Positions 52,950 to 62,033 of a stretch of 64,000 nucleotides of DNA are shown here, in pieces. The translations under genes and the position numbers were made by a program. The stretch is from a bacterium. GTDB lineage: Bacteria > Armatimonadota > Abditibacteriia > Abditibacteriales > Abditibacteriaceae. How positions within the stretch are numbered: position 1 is the first letter of the stretch; the number at the start of each line of letters is the position of its first letter. Under the pieces are notes generated by a model. It was given only the letters and a program-made list of their open reading frames with translations. It made no database searches and was not told where the DNA came from. Where the stretch lies: the NCBI GenBank assembly GCA_004172935.1, contig SDZD01000017.1, forward strand, positions 1 to 64,000, given 5' to 3'.

Positions 52950-52986
52950 GTGCTAAATTTTTCGCATGTGCTAAAAAATTAGCACA
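52950..52986 (+). promoter_or_regulatory. Candidate BlaI-type operator (palindrome plus extra half-site)
   Basis: A perfect dyad tgtgctaa-aaaa-ttagcaca lies at 52967-52986, 14 bp before the blaI-like ATG. A third copy of the half-site, gtgctaaa, is at 52950-52957, 18 bp from the matching half of the palindrome. Such an arrangement fits dimer binding by a BlaI-type winged-helix repressor and autoregulation. Confidence 0.7.
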
Positions 52987-53000
52987 CAAGACAAGCTCAT

Positions 53001-53408
53001 ATGAGAAAAACCAAGTCCGTACCAGAAACATCTGCCCTGAGTCGCCGTGAGCGACAACTGATGGAGTTGATTTACGCTGCCGGACAGGGGACGGCAGCCG
53101 AACTGCAGACGGCCATGCCGGATGCGCCCTCCTATTCGACCGTGCGCGCCCTGCTGCGCATTCTGGAAGAGAAGGGGCACCTTACTCACCGTCAGGAGGG
53201 ACAACGTTACGTTTACCTTCCGACCAAACCACACCAGCAGGCGGCACGTTCGTCGCTGCGTCAGGTGTTGAACACCTTCTTCGGTGGCTCGGTCGAACAA
53301 GCCGTCGCTACGCTGATGGAGGCCGAAGACACCAAAATCTCGCCAGAAGAACTCGACCGACTTTCGGCGCTCATCGAACGGGCACGGCAAGAGGAGAAGG
53401 ATTCATAG
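53001..53408 (+). CDS. BlaI/MecI/CopY-family transcriptional repressor
   Basis: A 135-residue protein with the winged helix of the Penicillinase_R family: SALSRRERQLMELIYAAGQG and YSTVRALLRILEEKGHLTHR, followed by a wing (EGQRYVYLP) and a helical dimerisation half (LRQVLNTFFGGSVEQAV). In known systems the repressor is cleaved or released by a BlaR1-type metalloprotease; the LNTFFGG segment lies where the family is usually cut. Its stop codon abuts the start of the M56 gene (TAG-ATG), so the two are translationally coupled. A palindromic operator candidate sits directly in front of it. Confidence 0.93.
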   Translation: MRKTKSVPETSALSRRERQLMELIYAAGQGTAAELQTAMPDAPSYSTVRALLRILEEKGHLTHRQEGQRYVYLPTKPHQQAARSSLRQVLNTFFGGSVEQAVATLMEAEDTKISPEELDRLSALIERARQEEKDS

Positions 53409-56153
53409 ATGAACTGGTTTCAACTGCTGGAGCACGCGGCTAACGGCGGGGCCTTGCTGGTTCATCTCACCCTCAAAGCCACTGTGTTGCTACTGCTTTC
53501 CCTCGCCGTCGTCGCAGCGCTGCGGCGCTCGTCGGCAGCACTGCGCCACACGTTATGGGCCGTTTGTTGCCTGTGCTTGTTGCTACTCCCCGTCTTCACC
53601 ATCGGATTGCCCGCATGGCAACCCGAAATAACAAAACCCCTCGACTCTACGTTACAGAGTGCCCCCACCAAGATTAGTTTTGCGAGGAAAACCACCTCGC
53701 TCCTACTGCGTACCACCGCCATCAACTACAACAATCCAGAACCAGTGCTTTCGCCTGGCCAGTGGGTATTGGCCATCCTCTTTGTCTGTTGGTTAGTGGG
53801 AATGGCAGCGGTAACGCGAAAGCTCATCGCAGGGTTCGTTGTCGCCAGGCGCCTCAGTCGCCGGGGTACTCTGGTGAGCGAGGGCGAACTGTGGGACGAA
53901 TTCACGCAATGCGCCGGGTCGCTTAATCAAGGCGGTTCGGCCCCAACCAAACTACCACGCCTCCTACTCGTCGAGGACGAAGCGTTACAAATCCCACTGA
54001 CATGGGGCTACAGGCATCCGGTGGTTCTGATGCCCAGCGCCTCCCAACAGTGGACTTCTTCCTGTCGCCGTGCCGCTCTGTTACACGAGCTATCGCACAT
54101 CCGTCGCCTCGACTGGCTCATCCAATCGCTGGCCTCACTCACTTGCCTTCTCTACTGGTTTCATCCGTTGACATGGTTCGCCTCTCATCGCCTCCGCCTC
54201 GAAAGCGAGCGCGCCACCGACGACCATGTGCTGACAACCGGACTCAAAGCCACCGACTACAGTTCATCGCTGCTAGAAATCGTGCGTTTCGTCGGTGCCA
54301 ACCGAACTAACGCACTTCACAAAAAGGATTCACTCATGAAATTCGCAGTCCCCATGTCAGGCACCTCGAAAATCGAGATTCGCCTGCGCTCCATACTCGA
54401 CCCCAAACAAAGCCGCTCCGCCGTCACCAAAAAACTGCTCGCCGGAATCACCTTGGCTTCCTTTGCTGCCATCGTCCCCCTCGCCGCCGCCAAAGAACCC
54501 GCCGAAACCGACAAACCCACTCTGCCCCAGGAAAATATCACCCCTCCAAACGAAATCTCCGTCCCGATCTTCAATCGGACGGTTGGTATAGAAGTCGTCA
54601 ATTCGTCACCCAAGCCCCTCGTGACGGGCTTCAAATTCAACGGCAACAAGGCTTTGAGTTCGGACGAGTTACAAAAACTGCTCGTCTCCAAAACAGGTGG
54701 CCCCTTAGACGCCAAAATCGTATCGGATGACAGGGAAGCCCTTCAAAGAGCCTACGCCGCCAAGGGCATTTCCCTGTGGTTGAAAGAAGTCGTGCAAGAT
54801 GAAAAGGGCATTGTCACCTATACCGTGCAGGAAGACCCGACAGTGGCGGACTCTAAACCAGAGACAGGTAGCCCAACTACTATCAAGGGCACTGCAATCA
54901 GAATCTCAGGTGCTTCCTTACTCTACCTCCATCCACGCGGTTACGCCAACTACATCACAGGAGAAAAGACAGATACCCCACCCCCTCCCCGAACTGTTGT
55001 AGGGCCATCCACCACCTACCAAACCGGCACCCCTAATTACATCATGGGAGAAGGGCCAACAGTTGCAGGTCCCAGAACCATCATAGAGCCATCCTTTATC
55101 CACCGACGCGGTTACGCCAACTACATTACAGGAGGAGAACCTGCAAATCCACGCATCTCGACATTGAACGAAAACATAGCTGCGCCCCCCAGAATACATT
55201 CGGCCATTGTGACAGGCTTCAAATTCAGCGGCAACAAGGCAATTAGTAGCGACGAGCTGCAAAAAGTGCTCGTTTCAAAAACAGAAGTCCTGTTAGTCCC
55301 GGAAAACCTGACAGCAGACTTGCGGGCCATTTTAAAAGCCTATGACGATAAAGGTTTGACCGTACAAATACGGGGAGCAGGGCAGGAAAAAACGGGGATT
55401 ATCTCCTACGTTCTCCAAGAGGGTCAGGTTGTAACAGGCTTCAAGTTCACAGGCAACACAATGCTAAAAGCCGAAGATTTGCAAAAAGTGCTGGTTTCAA
55501 AAACAGGTGCCCTCTTCGATTTACGACAGGCCAGTGCGGACAGAGAGGCCATTAGAAAAGCCTACACGGATAAGGGCTTACATGTGGTGGTCACGGACAT
55601 TCAGCAAAACGAGACTGGCAACATCTCCTATGACCTGCATGAATTCCCCACAGGAGGAGTTTCCAGAATTAACAACACGGCGCCCCAGGCCAATGATGAA
55701 CAGCCACTGCGCGTTGTGAAGGCAATCAAATTCACTGGTAACACAGCACTCAACAGCGCTGAACTGCAAAAAGCGCTCATCTCGAAAGCAGGAGTACCTC
55801 TAAATCGGCCAAACGTCACGTCGGATGTAACGGCTATCCAAAAGCTCTATACCGAAAAGAACTTCGCCGTTCTGGTGAAACTTGTTCAACAAGATGATGC
55901 AGGTGTCCTGACCTTCACGCTGCTCGAAGCGAAGCTCACGCAAATCAAGTTGACGGGCCTCGTCAAAACCGATCCAAAATCGGTTCGCAAACTCATCACA
56001 ACCGAAGTGAACGAAATTTTCGATGCGGCCAAACTGCGCCGCGATTTAGGGCGCCTATATGCCACGGGCCTCTTCGAGGATGCAACTTTTAAAGTTGACG
56101 ACGACACCAAGGAAGGTGGAGTTATCGCCACCTTCCTGCTCAAAGAGAAGTAA
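53409..56153 (+). CDS. BlaR1-like M56 metalloprotease fused to five POTRA-like repeats
   Basis: A 914-residue membrane protein. The first 360 residues hold about five membrane helices and the M56 protease core: HELSH at 226-230 and downstream ERATD at 267-271. After the last helix (GITLASFAAIVPLAAA) comes a periplasmic part made of POTRA-like units at about 404-480, 599-675, 674-750, 770-845 and 842-914. Diagnostic residues are VTGFKFSGNKAISSDELQ and YATGLFEDATFKV. A linker at about 480-598 contains two copies of RGYANYITG. BlaR1 proteins end in a penicillin-binding domain; none is present here. Its gene abuts the blaI-like repressor gene. I infer an envelope sensor that could monitor outer-membrane assembly. 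Confidence 0.88.
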   Translation: MNWFQLLEHAANGGALLVHLTLKATVLLLLSLAVVAALRRSSAALRHTLWAVCCLCLLLLPVFTIGLPAWQPEITKPLDSTLQSAPTKISFARKTTSLLLRTTAINYNNPEPVLSPGQWVLAILFVCWLVGMAAVTRKLIAGFVVARRLSRRGTLVSEGELWDEFTQCAGSLNQGGSAPTKLPRLLLVEDEALQIPLTWGYRHPVVLMPSASQQWTSSCRRAALLHELSHIRRLDWLIQSLASLTCLLYWFHPLTWFASHRLRLESERATDDHVLTTGLKATDYSSSLLEIVRFVGANRTNALHKKDSLMKFAVPMSGTSKIEIRLRSILDPKQSRSAVTKKLLAGITLASFAAIVPLAAAKEPAETDKPTLPQENITPPNEISVPIFNRTVGIEVVNSSPKPLVTGFKFNGNKALSSDELQKLLVSKTGGPLDAKIVSDDREALQRAYAAKGISLWLKEVVQDEKGIVTYTVQEDPTVADSKPETGSPTTIKGTAIRISGASLLYLHPRGYANYITGEKTDTPPPPRTVVGPSTTYQTGTPNYIMGEGPTVAGPRTIIEPSFIHRRGYANYITGGEPANPRISTLNENIAAPPRIHSAIVTGFKFSGNKAISSDELQKVLVSKTEVLLVPENLTADLRAILKAYDDKGLTVQIRGAGQEKTGIISYVLQEGQVVTGFKFTGNTMLKAEDLQKVLVSKTGALFDLRQASADREAIRKAYTDKGLHVVVTDIQQNETGNISYDLHEFPTGGVSRINNTAPQANDEQPLRVVKAIKFTGNTALNSAELQKALISKAGVPLNRPNVTSDVTAIQKLYTEKNFAVLVKLVQQDDAGVLTFTLLEAKLTQIKLTGLVKTDPKSVRKLITTEVNEIFDAAKLRRDLGRLYATGLFEDATFKVDDDTKEGGVIATFLLKEK

Positions 56154-56168
56154 CATCCCCCTACTCCG

Positions 56169-56210
56169 CCTCAGCAAAATCCAAGACTATTCGCTTGGAT
56201 TCTGCTGAGG
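56169..56210 (+). promoter_or_regulatory. Hairpin between the two M56-POTRA genes
   Basis: The arms cctcagcaaaatccaag and cttggattctgctgagg (one G:U) form a stable stem. It is not followed by a T-run, so it is more probably an RNA processing or attenuation element between two operon genes than a full terminator. Confidence 0.5.
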
Positions 56211-56292
56211 GAATACCAACTCCCAATTAGCTCACAACTTCAGCCACTTTTGGCACTCATTGAACAGACGCAACAGGAAGGAAAAATCGTAA

Positions 56293-58779
56293 ATGAATTG
56301 GTTTCAACTGCTGGAACACGCGGCCACTGGTGGTGCATTGCTGGTTCAGTTGGCCCTTAAAGCCACGCTATTACTGCTTGTTGGGTTCGCTATAGTAGCG
56401 TTACTACAGCGCTCGTCGGCAGCAGTGCGCCACGTTCTATGGGCGACGTGTTGCCTTTGTTTGCTACTGCTACCTGCCTTCTCCATCGCATTGCCCGCGT
56501 GGCATCCCGTAATCTGGCAACCCAAAGTTACCGTTCCTCCCTCCCCCTCATCCGACACGCTTTCTGCCGCAAATATCCCCGCCCCAATCAACTTCGCGGA
56601 GCAAGCGCCCACCTTTCTGTTGCCCACCGTTGCCGCCCCCTCCAGCGATTCCGGCCCGGTAATCCCTCTCACCCAATGGGTTTTAGCCTCGCTGTTCGTC
56701 TGTTGGTTGCTGGGCGGAATGGTGGTGACTCGCAAAATGGGCACTGGATTCGTTGCAGCCAAACGCCTCAGTCGTCGGGGACGCCCCATTACAGAGGGGC
56801 CGCTGTGGGATGAACTCATCCAATGCTCCGAGTCGCTCAATATGAACGCGCGCCCTCGTCTACTACTCGTTGCTGACGAAGCTCTGCCGATTCCACTGAC
56901 ATGGGGTTGCTGGCCCCCGGTGGTGTTGATGCCAGAATCATCCCAGCAGTGGGTGCCTTCCTGCCGTAGCGCCGCTCTTTTACACGAGCTATCACACATC
57001 CGTCGCCTCGACTGGCTCATTCAGTCTCTGGCCTCACTGACTTGCCTTTTCTACTGGTTCCATCCGCTGGCCTGGGTTGCTCTGCACCGCCTTCGCCTCG
57101 AAAGCGAACGCGCCACCGACGACATGGTGTTGCAGACCGGACTTAAAGCTACCGATTACAGTTCGTCGCTGTTGGAAATCGTGCATCTTGTCGGCTCTCA
57201 GCGGACGAACACCACCCCAAAGGATTCACTCATGAAATTTGCAGTTCCCATGTCAGGCACCTCGAAAATCGAGCTTCGCCTTCGCTCTATTCTCGACCCC
57301 AAACAAAGCCGTTCGGTGGTCACCCAAAAACTCTTCGTTGGTATCGCGTTGGCTTCTTTCGCCACCGTCGTTCCTCTAGCCACTGCTAAAGAACCCGCCG
57401 AAACCAACACCCCTGTCGAACCTCAACAGCCATCCGCGCGCGCCCCTCTCACAGACCCCACAAGCGCCATAAAACCAAGCGCTGCGAAACCAGTACAACC
57501 AAGCCCAGCAATTGTTTCTGCCACTAAAAAGGGCGCCCCCTCTGTATTTGCCGCACCAGCTGGTTCTGCAGCCAAAACCACCAATACTCCCTCCGTATTT
57601 ACCGCACCTGTCGCCGCGAAAGCTGCAAATAAAACCAACGCACCTTCTGTTTTTGCGATTCCTCCCATCGAGTCAGCAAATGCCGCGAAACCGGGCACCA
57701 CACAATCGCAGCCAGCCCTATCACGCAAAAAACCCAGTCTTTATAACCCCTCTATTCCCCCTGCAAGTGCTGCCGCAAGCACAAGACAGCCATCTATATA
57801 CGCTGATAACGGATACGCTTCCGCTATCAGCCCCACCCAGCCCACTATCCCCAGGCAACCGAGCGAAACCAGAGCTTCAGCGTTCGCCACAACCTCACCA
57901 CAAGGTACTGCCACGCTCTTCCCCCCGAACACAGCAAGCTCCAATAGGTCGGCGACCGAATCGGTATATCCACAAAACGCCTCTTATGCTGGCACCGATC
58001 AACCAGCATCACCTCCCATCTATGTACGCGAGGCTTATGCAGGTGGCACTAACAGCCTATCGTTTAGGGCGGAGGGCACCTCTCATCCAAGGAAAGACAC
58101 TCTCGTAACAGGGTTCAAATTCAGCGGCAACACGCTTCTCAAGGACGAGGATTTACAAAAAGTCCTTGTTTCCAAACTAGGCGTTGTCTTGAATATGAAA
58201 AGCGTTTCGGAGGATAGGAATGCCCTCCAAAGAGCCTATGCCGCCAAAGGCTCCATCCTGCAGATACCGCGAGTCGCATTGGATGACGCAGGTATTATGA
58301 CCTACCATCTGATAGAAAACCCCGCAGTCACGGGCTATCGGTTTCATGGCAATAAAGCCCTCAGCGCCGACGAGTTGGCGAAAGTAATGGTTTCCAAACC
58401 GGGCGTCCGCTACGACTGGAAAAGCGTCGAGGAAGACAAAAAGGCCGTCAAAAAAGCCTACGCGGCCAAAGGGCTGGAAGTCTCGATCAACAACGTCATG
58501 CAGGACGATGATGGCGCTATTTCCTACAACGTTGATGAGGGCAAAATCACTCAGGTCAATATCGTGGGCCTCACCAAAACCGATCCCGAAGTCGCCCGCA
58601 AACTCATCATGGCCAAAGTGAATGAACCTGCCGACCCGCTCACCTTCTACCTCGATACTGTCCGTATAGGCAAAAGCGATTTGTTTAAGTCGTACGGTAT
58701 CAAGACGAAGGAAGACCCCGATGTAAGGGGCGGAGTCATCGTCACCTACCTCTTTACCGAAAAAGAAGACACCCTCTGA
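56293..58779 (+). CDS. Second BlaR1-like M56 metalloprotease with three POTRA-like repeats
   Basis: An 828-residue paralogue of the preceding gene, most alike over the first 375 residues. The M56 core has HELSH at 231-235 and ERATD at 272-276. The linker (about 385-600) is Pro/Ala/Ser/Thr-rich with repeated PSVF- and PSLY/PSIY-like units, unlike the linker of the first gene. POTRA-like units lie at about 604-676, 678-752 and 751-828 (VTGFKFSGNTLLKDEDLQKV; QVNIVGLTKTDPEVARKL). The last POTRA lacks the usual YATGLF block and is truncated or diverged. It has its own GGAAGGA site, and probably belongs to the same operon. Confidence 0.88.
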   Translation: MNWFQLLEHAATGGALLVQLALKATLLLLVGFAIVALLQRSSAAVRHVLWATCCLCLLLLPAFSIALPAWHPVIWQPKVTVPPSPSSDTLSAANIPAPINFAEQAPTFLLPTVAAPSSDSGPVIPLTQWVLASLFVCWLLGGMVVTRKMGTGFVAAKRLSRRGRPITEGPLWDELIQCSESLNMNARPRLLLVADEALPIPLTWGCWPPVVLMPESSQQWVPSCRSAALLHELSHIRRLDWLIQSLASLTCLFYWFHPLAWVALHRLRLESERATDDMVLQTGLKATDYSSSLLEIVHLVGSQRTNTTPKDSLMKFAVPMSGTSKIELRLRSILDPKQSRSVVTQKLFVGIALASFATVVPLATAKEPAETNTPVEPQQPSARAPLTDPTSAIKPSAAKPVQPSPAIVSATKKGAPSVFAAPAGSAAKTTNTPSVFTAPVAAKAANKTNAPSVFAIPPIESANAAKPGTTQSQPALSRKKPSLYNPSIPPASAAASTRQPSIYADNGYASAISPTQPTIPRQPSETRASAFATTSPQGTATLFPPNTASSNRSATESVYPQNASYAGTDQPASPPIYVREAYAGGTNSLSFRAEGTSHPRKDTLVTGFKFSGNTLLKDEDLQKVLVSKLGVVLNMKSVSEDRNALQRAYAAKGSILQIPRVALDDAGIMTYHLIENPAVTGYRFHGNKALSADELAKVMVSKPGVRYDWKSVEEDKKAVKKAYAAKGLEVSINNVMQDDDGAISYNVDEGKITQVNIVGLTKTDPEVARKLIMAKVNEPADPLTFYLDTVRIGKSDLFKSYGIKTKEDPDVRGGVIVTYLFTEKEDTL

Positions 58780-58791
58780 CACTCAAACTGC

Positions 58792-58831
58792 AAAAAGCCC
58801 CGCCAACGACTTTCGGTTGGCGGGGCTTTTT
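58792..58831. terminator. Strong bidirectional terminator
   Basis: The arms aaaaagccccgccaac and gttggcggggcttttt are perfect complements around a small loop, with A/T tracts on both sides. It separates the converging M56-POTRA and hydrolase genes. Confidence 0.92.
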
Positions 58832-58851
58832 GCTGGCATTGGCAGCCGAGG

Positions 58852-59691
58852 TTAGCTCACGGCTTCGGCGACTTTCTGGTTCTTAGTCGCCCATTCCAGA
58901 GCATAATCGGCGACGGCTTCCCAGCCCTCTTGACCGCAGGTGAAGTGGCAACGACCGGGGAACTCGTGGAAGTCGGTGACGGCTTTCGAGTGCTTGTAGT
59001 GGTTAGCGTTCGATTTATTAACCGAGGCTGGCATGATGTTGTCTTCGCCGCCCGCGATGAAGAGCAGCGGCGCCCGGTCGTCGTTATGATAGTTGACGTA
59101 GGTGGCCTGATGCCCCGGAGTCACATTCGCCAACACGCCGCCCCATACGAAGGTTGCGGGCGCCGGGATGTAGTAGCGCTCATAAACCATCGCCGCCTCT
59201 TCCTCGCTCATGGTGTTGGTGAAGGCGTAGTGGAACTGTTCGGCGGTAAATGGCGCGGTGTGGCCGCGCTCGCCGGGATGGCTCAGAATCGGGAACAACG
59301 ACTTAATCTGCGAAATGGGGTTGACCAACACGCCCTCGGTGGGCGCCGAGTCGATGACTACTCCCGCCGCGCCAAAACCGTGGTCCAGAAGAATTTGAAC
59401 AAGCGTGCCACCGAAGGAGTGCCCGGTCAGAATAGGAGGCTTATCGAGCGCGCCAATAATCTCTTCCAAATGCGCGACGACATTGGGCACTGTGCTGGTT
59501 TCGATAATGGTGGGATTGGCGCGTAACTCCTCGACCTCGACTTCGAAGCCGGGGTATGCGGGCGTGAGGACTTTGTAGCCCTTTTCGCTGTAGTAAGTGA
59601 CCCAATGCTCCCAGCTGCGCGGAGTCATCCACAGGCCATGAACCAGAACGATGGTATCGGCAGCAGTCGAATTTAATGCGGTATCTGACAT
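58852..59691 (-). CDS. Alpha/beta hydrolase
   Basis: About 279 residues with no signal peptide. The oxyanion HGLW motif (VLVHGLWMTPRSW) and the nucleophile elbow GHSFGG are present; the acid is in AGGEDNIMP and His in FPGRCHFT. The ATG at 59691 has an AGGAAAA site. The reaction is unknown; the sequence resembles lipase- and esterase-type hydrolases. It lies 42 bp downstream of the broken chloroperoxidase-type gene, with which it was probably in an operon. Confidence 0.85.
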   Translation of the reverse strand: MSDTALNSTAADTIVLVHGLWMTPRSWEHWVTYYSEKGYKVLTPAYPGFEVEVEELRANPTIIETSTVPNVVAHLEEIIGALDKPPILTGHSFGGTLVQILLDHGFGAAGVVIDSAPTEGVLVNPISQIKSLFPILSHPGERGHTAPFTAEQFHYAFTNTMSEEEAAMVYERYYIPAPATFVWGGVLANVTPGHQATYVNYHNDDRAPLLFIAGGEDNIMPASVNKSNANHYKHSKAVTDFHEFPGRCHFTCGQEGWEAVADYALEWATKNQKVAEAVS

Positions 59692-59732
59692 AATAATTTT
59701 CCTGTGATGGGTTTCTAAAAAGGTATTGTCGC

Positions 59733-60350
59733 TCACGATTGCACGAACTCAAGCAAATCGGCGTTCAGCTTGTCTTTGCTGGTGTCGCCCAGACTGTGTG
59801 TGCCGCCGGGATAGATTTTCAAGGTAGCGTTCGGCACCAACTTGGAGGACAGCATGGCGGCGGCTCCAATCGGCACAATCTGGTCGTCGTCACCGTGGAT
59901 GATGAGCGTTGGGATGTCGAATTTCTTCAGGTCTTCGGTGAAGTCGGTTTCCGAAAACGCCTTGATACAGTCGTAGGCGTTCTTGTGGCCACTCATCATC
60001 CCTTGGCGCCACCACGACTGAATGAGTCCCTGCGAAACCTTGGCGCCGGGGCGGTTGAAGCCGAAGAACGGACCACTGGCAACATCGAGAAAGAACTGTG
60101 CCCGGTCAGCGAGGTAGGCGGCGCGAAAGCCATCGAACACTTCGATGGGCAAACCGCCGGGGTTGGCCTCGGTTTTCAGCATCAGTGGAGGCACCGCGCC
60201 CATCAGCACGGCCTTGGACACGCGCTCGGTGCCATAGCGACCAATGAAACGTGCCACTTCGCCACCGCCCGTCGAATGCCCAATCATCACGGCTTCGCGC
60301 AAATCAAGCAACTCGAAAAGCTCGTGCAAATCATCAGCGTAGGTATCCAT
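59733..60350 (-). pseudogene. Chloroperoxidase/esterase-type alpha/beta hydrolase, 5' truncated
   Basis: About 205 codons of a non-haem chloroperoxidase-type alpha/beta hydrolase. The nucleophile elbow [18 protein letters not shown] and the acid and His ([18 protein letters not shown]) are intact. Full members start roughly 70 residues earlier, with the oxyanion HGW and the first strands. Here the coding frame begins abruptly at [17 protein letters not shown], which is internal in relatives, and an in-frame TAA lies four codons before. A serine recombinase gene ends 18 bp upstream, which strongly suggests that the integrated element split this gene. It is likely non-functional. Confidence 0.85.
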
Positions 60351-60367
60351 CTCGATGGTTTAAACAA

Positions 60368-62014
60368 TTAGGTGTCTGAGTAGGGCCGAAAAACAATTTC
60401 TATAGCCTTCGTCTCATTAAAATTCGGAATGACCTTCTCCACGAACTGTAGCAGTATCTCGCGCTTTTTAAGAACGGGGATTTGTTCAGGTGGACCCAAA
60501 AGGATTTTCTCGACATCGCCGCCAAAGTTCTGTTTAGGCATTTCCTTCAAGGACTTTGTCTTACGTTGGCCCTGATGGTGCTGGTTTATCTGCCGCTCCA
60601 GCTCTTGGCGACGATGGGCAATCCCTTCGAGCTTTCGCGTGTAGATAGCCGTTGGCACTCCAAGACCTACAGCTTGAATTTGAGCGTCCACCGTCGCCTC
60701 TTCCAGTGCCTGAAGCTCTTTTAGTTCCCGCTTCCAATCGGTTATGTTGCCACTCGAAGATGGCTTGGATTCCTGAGCATGTCGCTCGCGCCAATAGTCC
60801 TCCATCACGCGAGGGTTGGTGATGTATTCAGCAACACGAATCAGCACTTCTGTCTCGACTGTTGCGGCCTTAATTTTTGTGCCAGGGCATCGTCTCTCTT
60901 TATCCAACGGCATAAATGAGCGACTGCATTTGTAGGTCGCATTATTGAGTCGCTCTTCATGCGTCCATTCTGAAGAGGGTTTCAACCTCATCTTTCGAGA
61001 GCCGATACCATAGAGCCGCGCAGTCATAGAGCCACCGCAGAGGGGGCAGAAGATAAGCCCTGACAGAAGCCACTTCCGCGCACGTGGCCCACTGGATAGC
61101 GTTTTGTTATCGACCATCCGTCGTTGGCATAAATCCCACATTTCGACAGACACAAGCGCAGGAGCCTCGAAGGTAATGGGGTTGGGGTTGGGCCGCGTTA
61201 CCCGGCTCTTACCGCCCTTGGCATTTTCAACGCGCGTGGTGATAGTCTTCGAGTAACCACCCACTCCCTTATAAACCGGGTTCTTGAGAATTGCCCTGAC
61301 AGAAGACGGACTCCATTCTATACCGCCCTGCGGAGCCAGAACGCCCTGGTCCATCAACCATGCAGCTATACCACGTAAAGAGTTGCCTTCGGACGCTCTT
61401 TTGAAAATTTCAATGGCAAGCTTTGACTCCGCTTCGAGAATGATATATTTGCCAATCTGGTCGGCTGGATATTCACCTCGCAGTACATCCGTTTTGGTAA
61501 CAACGTGATACCCAAAAGCCGACGATGAGCGCCCAACCTGTTCGCCCTTTTTGGCCTTGGCTTCGCGGCCCGTCATCGTCCGCTCTCTAATCTTCAGCCG
61601 TTCATATTCGGCAAACATACCTGTCATGCCAAAGTTCAACCGCTGCTCAGGTGTGGAGAGGTCGCCAACTTCCAACGTGCAAAAGGCCAGTCTGCCGCCC
61701 GTGATTTGTACCCGCTTGAGGATTTGTTGCTGGTGCTCGGAGTCGCGCGAGTAGCGACTCATGTCGTAGATAATGAGCGTATCGGCTTCGCCGTTCTCTA
61801 TGGCCGTAAGCGCACTCTGAAGGCCATGCCGACTCCGGTAAGAGGCGCCGCTCTCCATGTCCTGAAAACTCGCCACAACGGAAGCGCCTAGCTGCTCGGC
61901 TTTGGCACGGCACGCGATGAACTGCGAATCGAGCGAAGTGCCCTCACCCTGTTGCTCTGTTGAGACGCGCGTATATATGACCGCTTTGGATGCGGCGCCT
62001 TTAATAATTGCCAT
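60368..62014 (-). CDS. Large serine recombinase (integrase)
   Basis: A 548-residue integrase. The N-terminal resolvase domain has catalytic Ser at about 18 (VIYTRVSTEQQGEG) and YDMSRYSRD. A recombinase domain follows, then a zinc ribbon (FCPLCGGSM, with a later Cys pair) and a C-terminal coiled coil. Large serine recombinases integrate phages and mobile elements at specific att sites, often inside genes. Its stop codon lies directly at the junction with the interrupted hydrolase, the usual place for an integrase. Confidence 0.95.
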   Translation of the reverse strand: MAIIKGAASKAVIYTRVSTEQQGEGTSLDSQFIACRAKAEQLGASVVASFQDMESGASYRSRHGLQSALTAIENGEADTLIIYDMSRYSRDSEHQQQILKRVQITGGRLAFCTLEVGDLSTPEQRLNFGMTGMFAEYERLKIRERTMTGREAKAKKGEQVGRSSSAFGYHVVTKTDVLRGEYPADQIGKYIILEAESKLAIEIFKRASEGNSLRGIAAWLMDQGVLAPQGGIEWSPSSVRAILKNPVYKGVGGYSKTITTRVENAKGGKSRVTRPNPNPITFEAPALVSVEMWDLCQRRMVDNKTLSSGPRARKWLLSGLIFCPLCGGSMTARLYGIGSRKMRLKPSSEWTHEERLNNATYKCSRSFMPLDKERRCPGTKIKAATVETEVLIRVAEYITNPRVMEDYWRERHAQESKPSSSGNITDWKRELKELQALEEATVDAQIQAVGLGVPTAIYTRKLEGIAHRRQELERQINQHHQGQRKTKSLKEMPKQNFGGDVEKILLGPPEQIPVLKKREILLQFVEKVIPNFNETKAIEIVFRPYSDT

Positions 62015-62033
62015 TGGGGATTACCTCACTAAA

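Noticed and set aside
54933..55140. RGYANYITG units considered as a collagen- or amyloid-like domain
   Set aside because: Only two clean copies exist, which is too few to define a fold.
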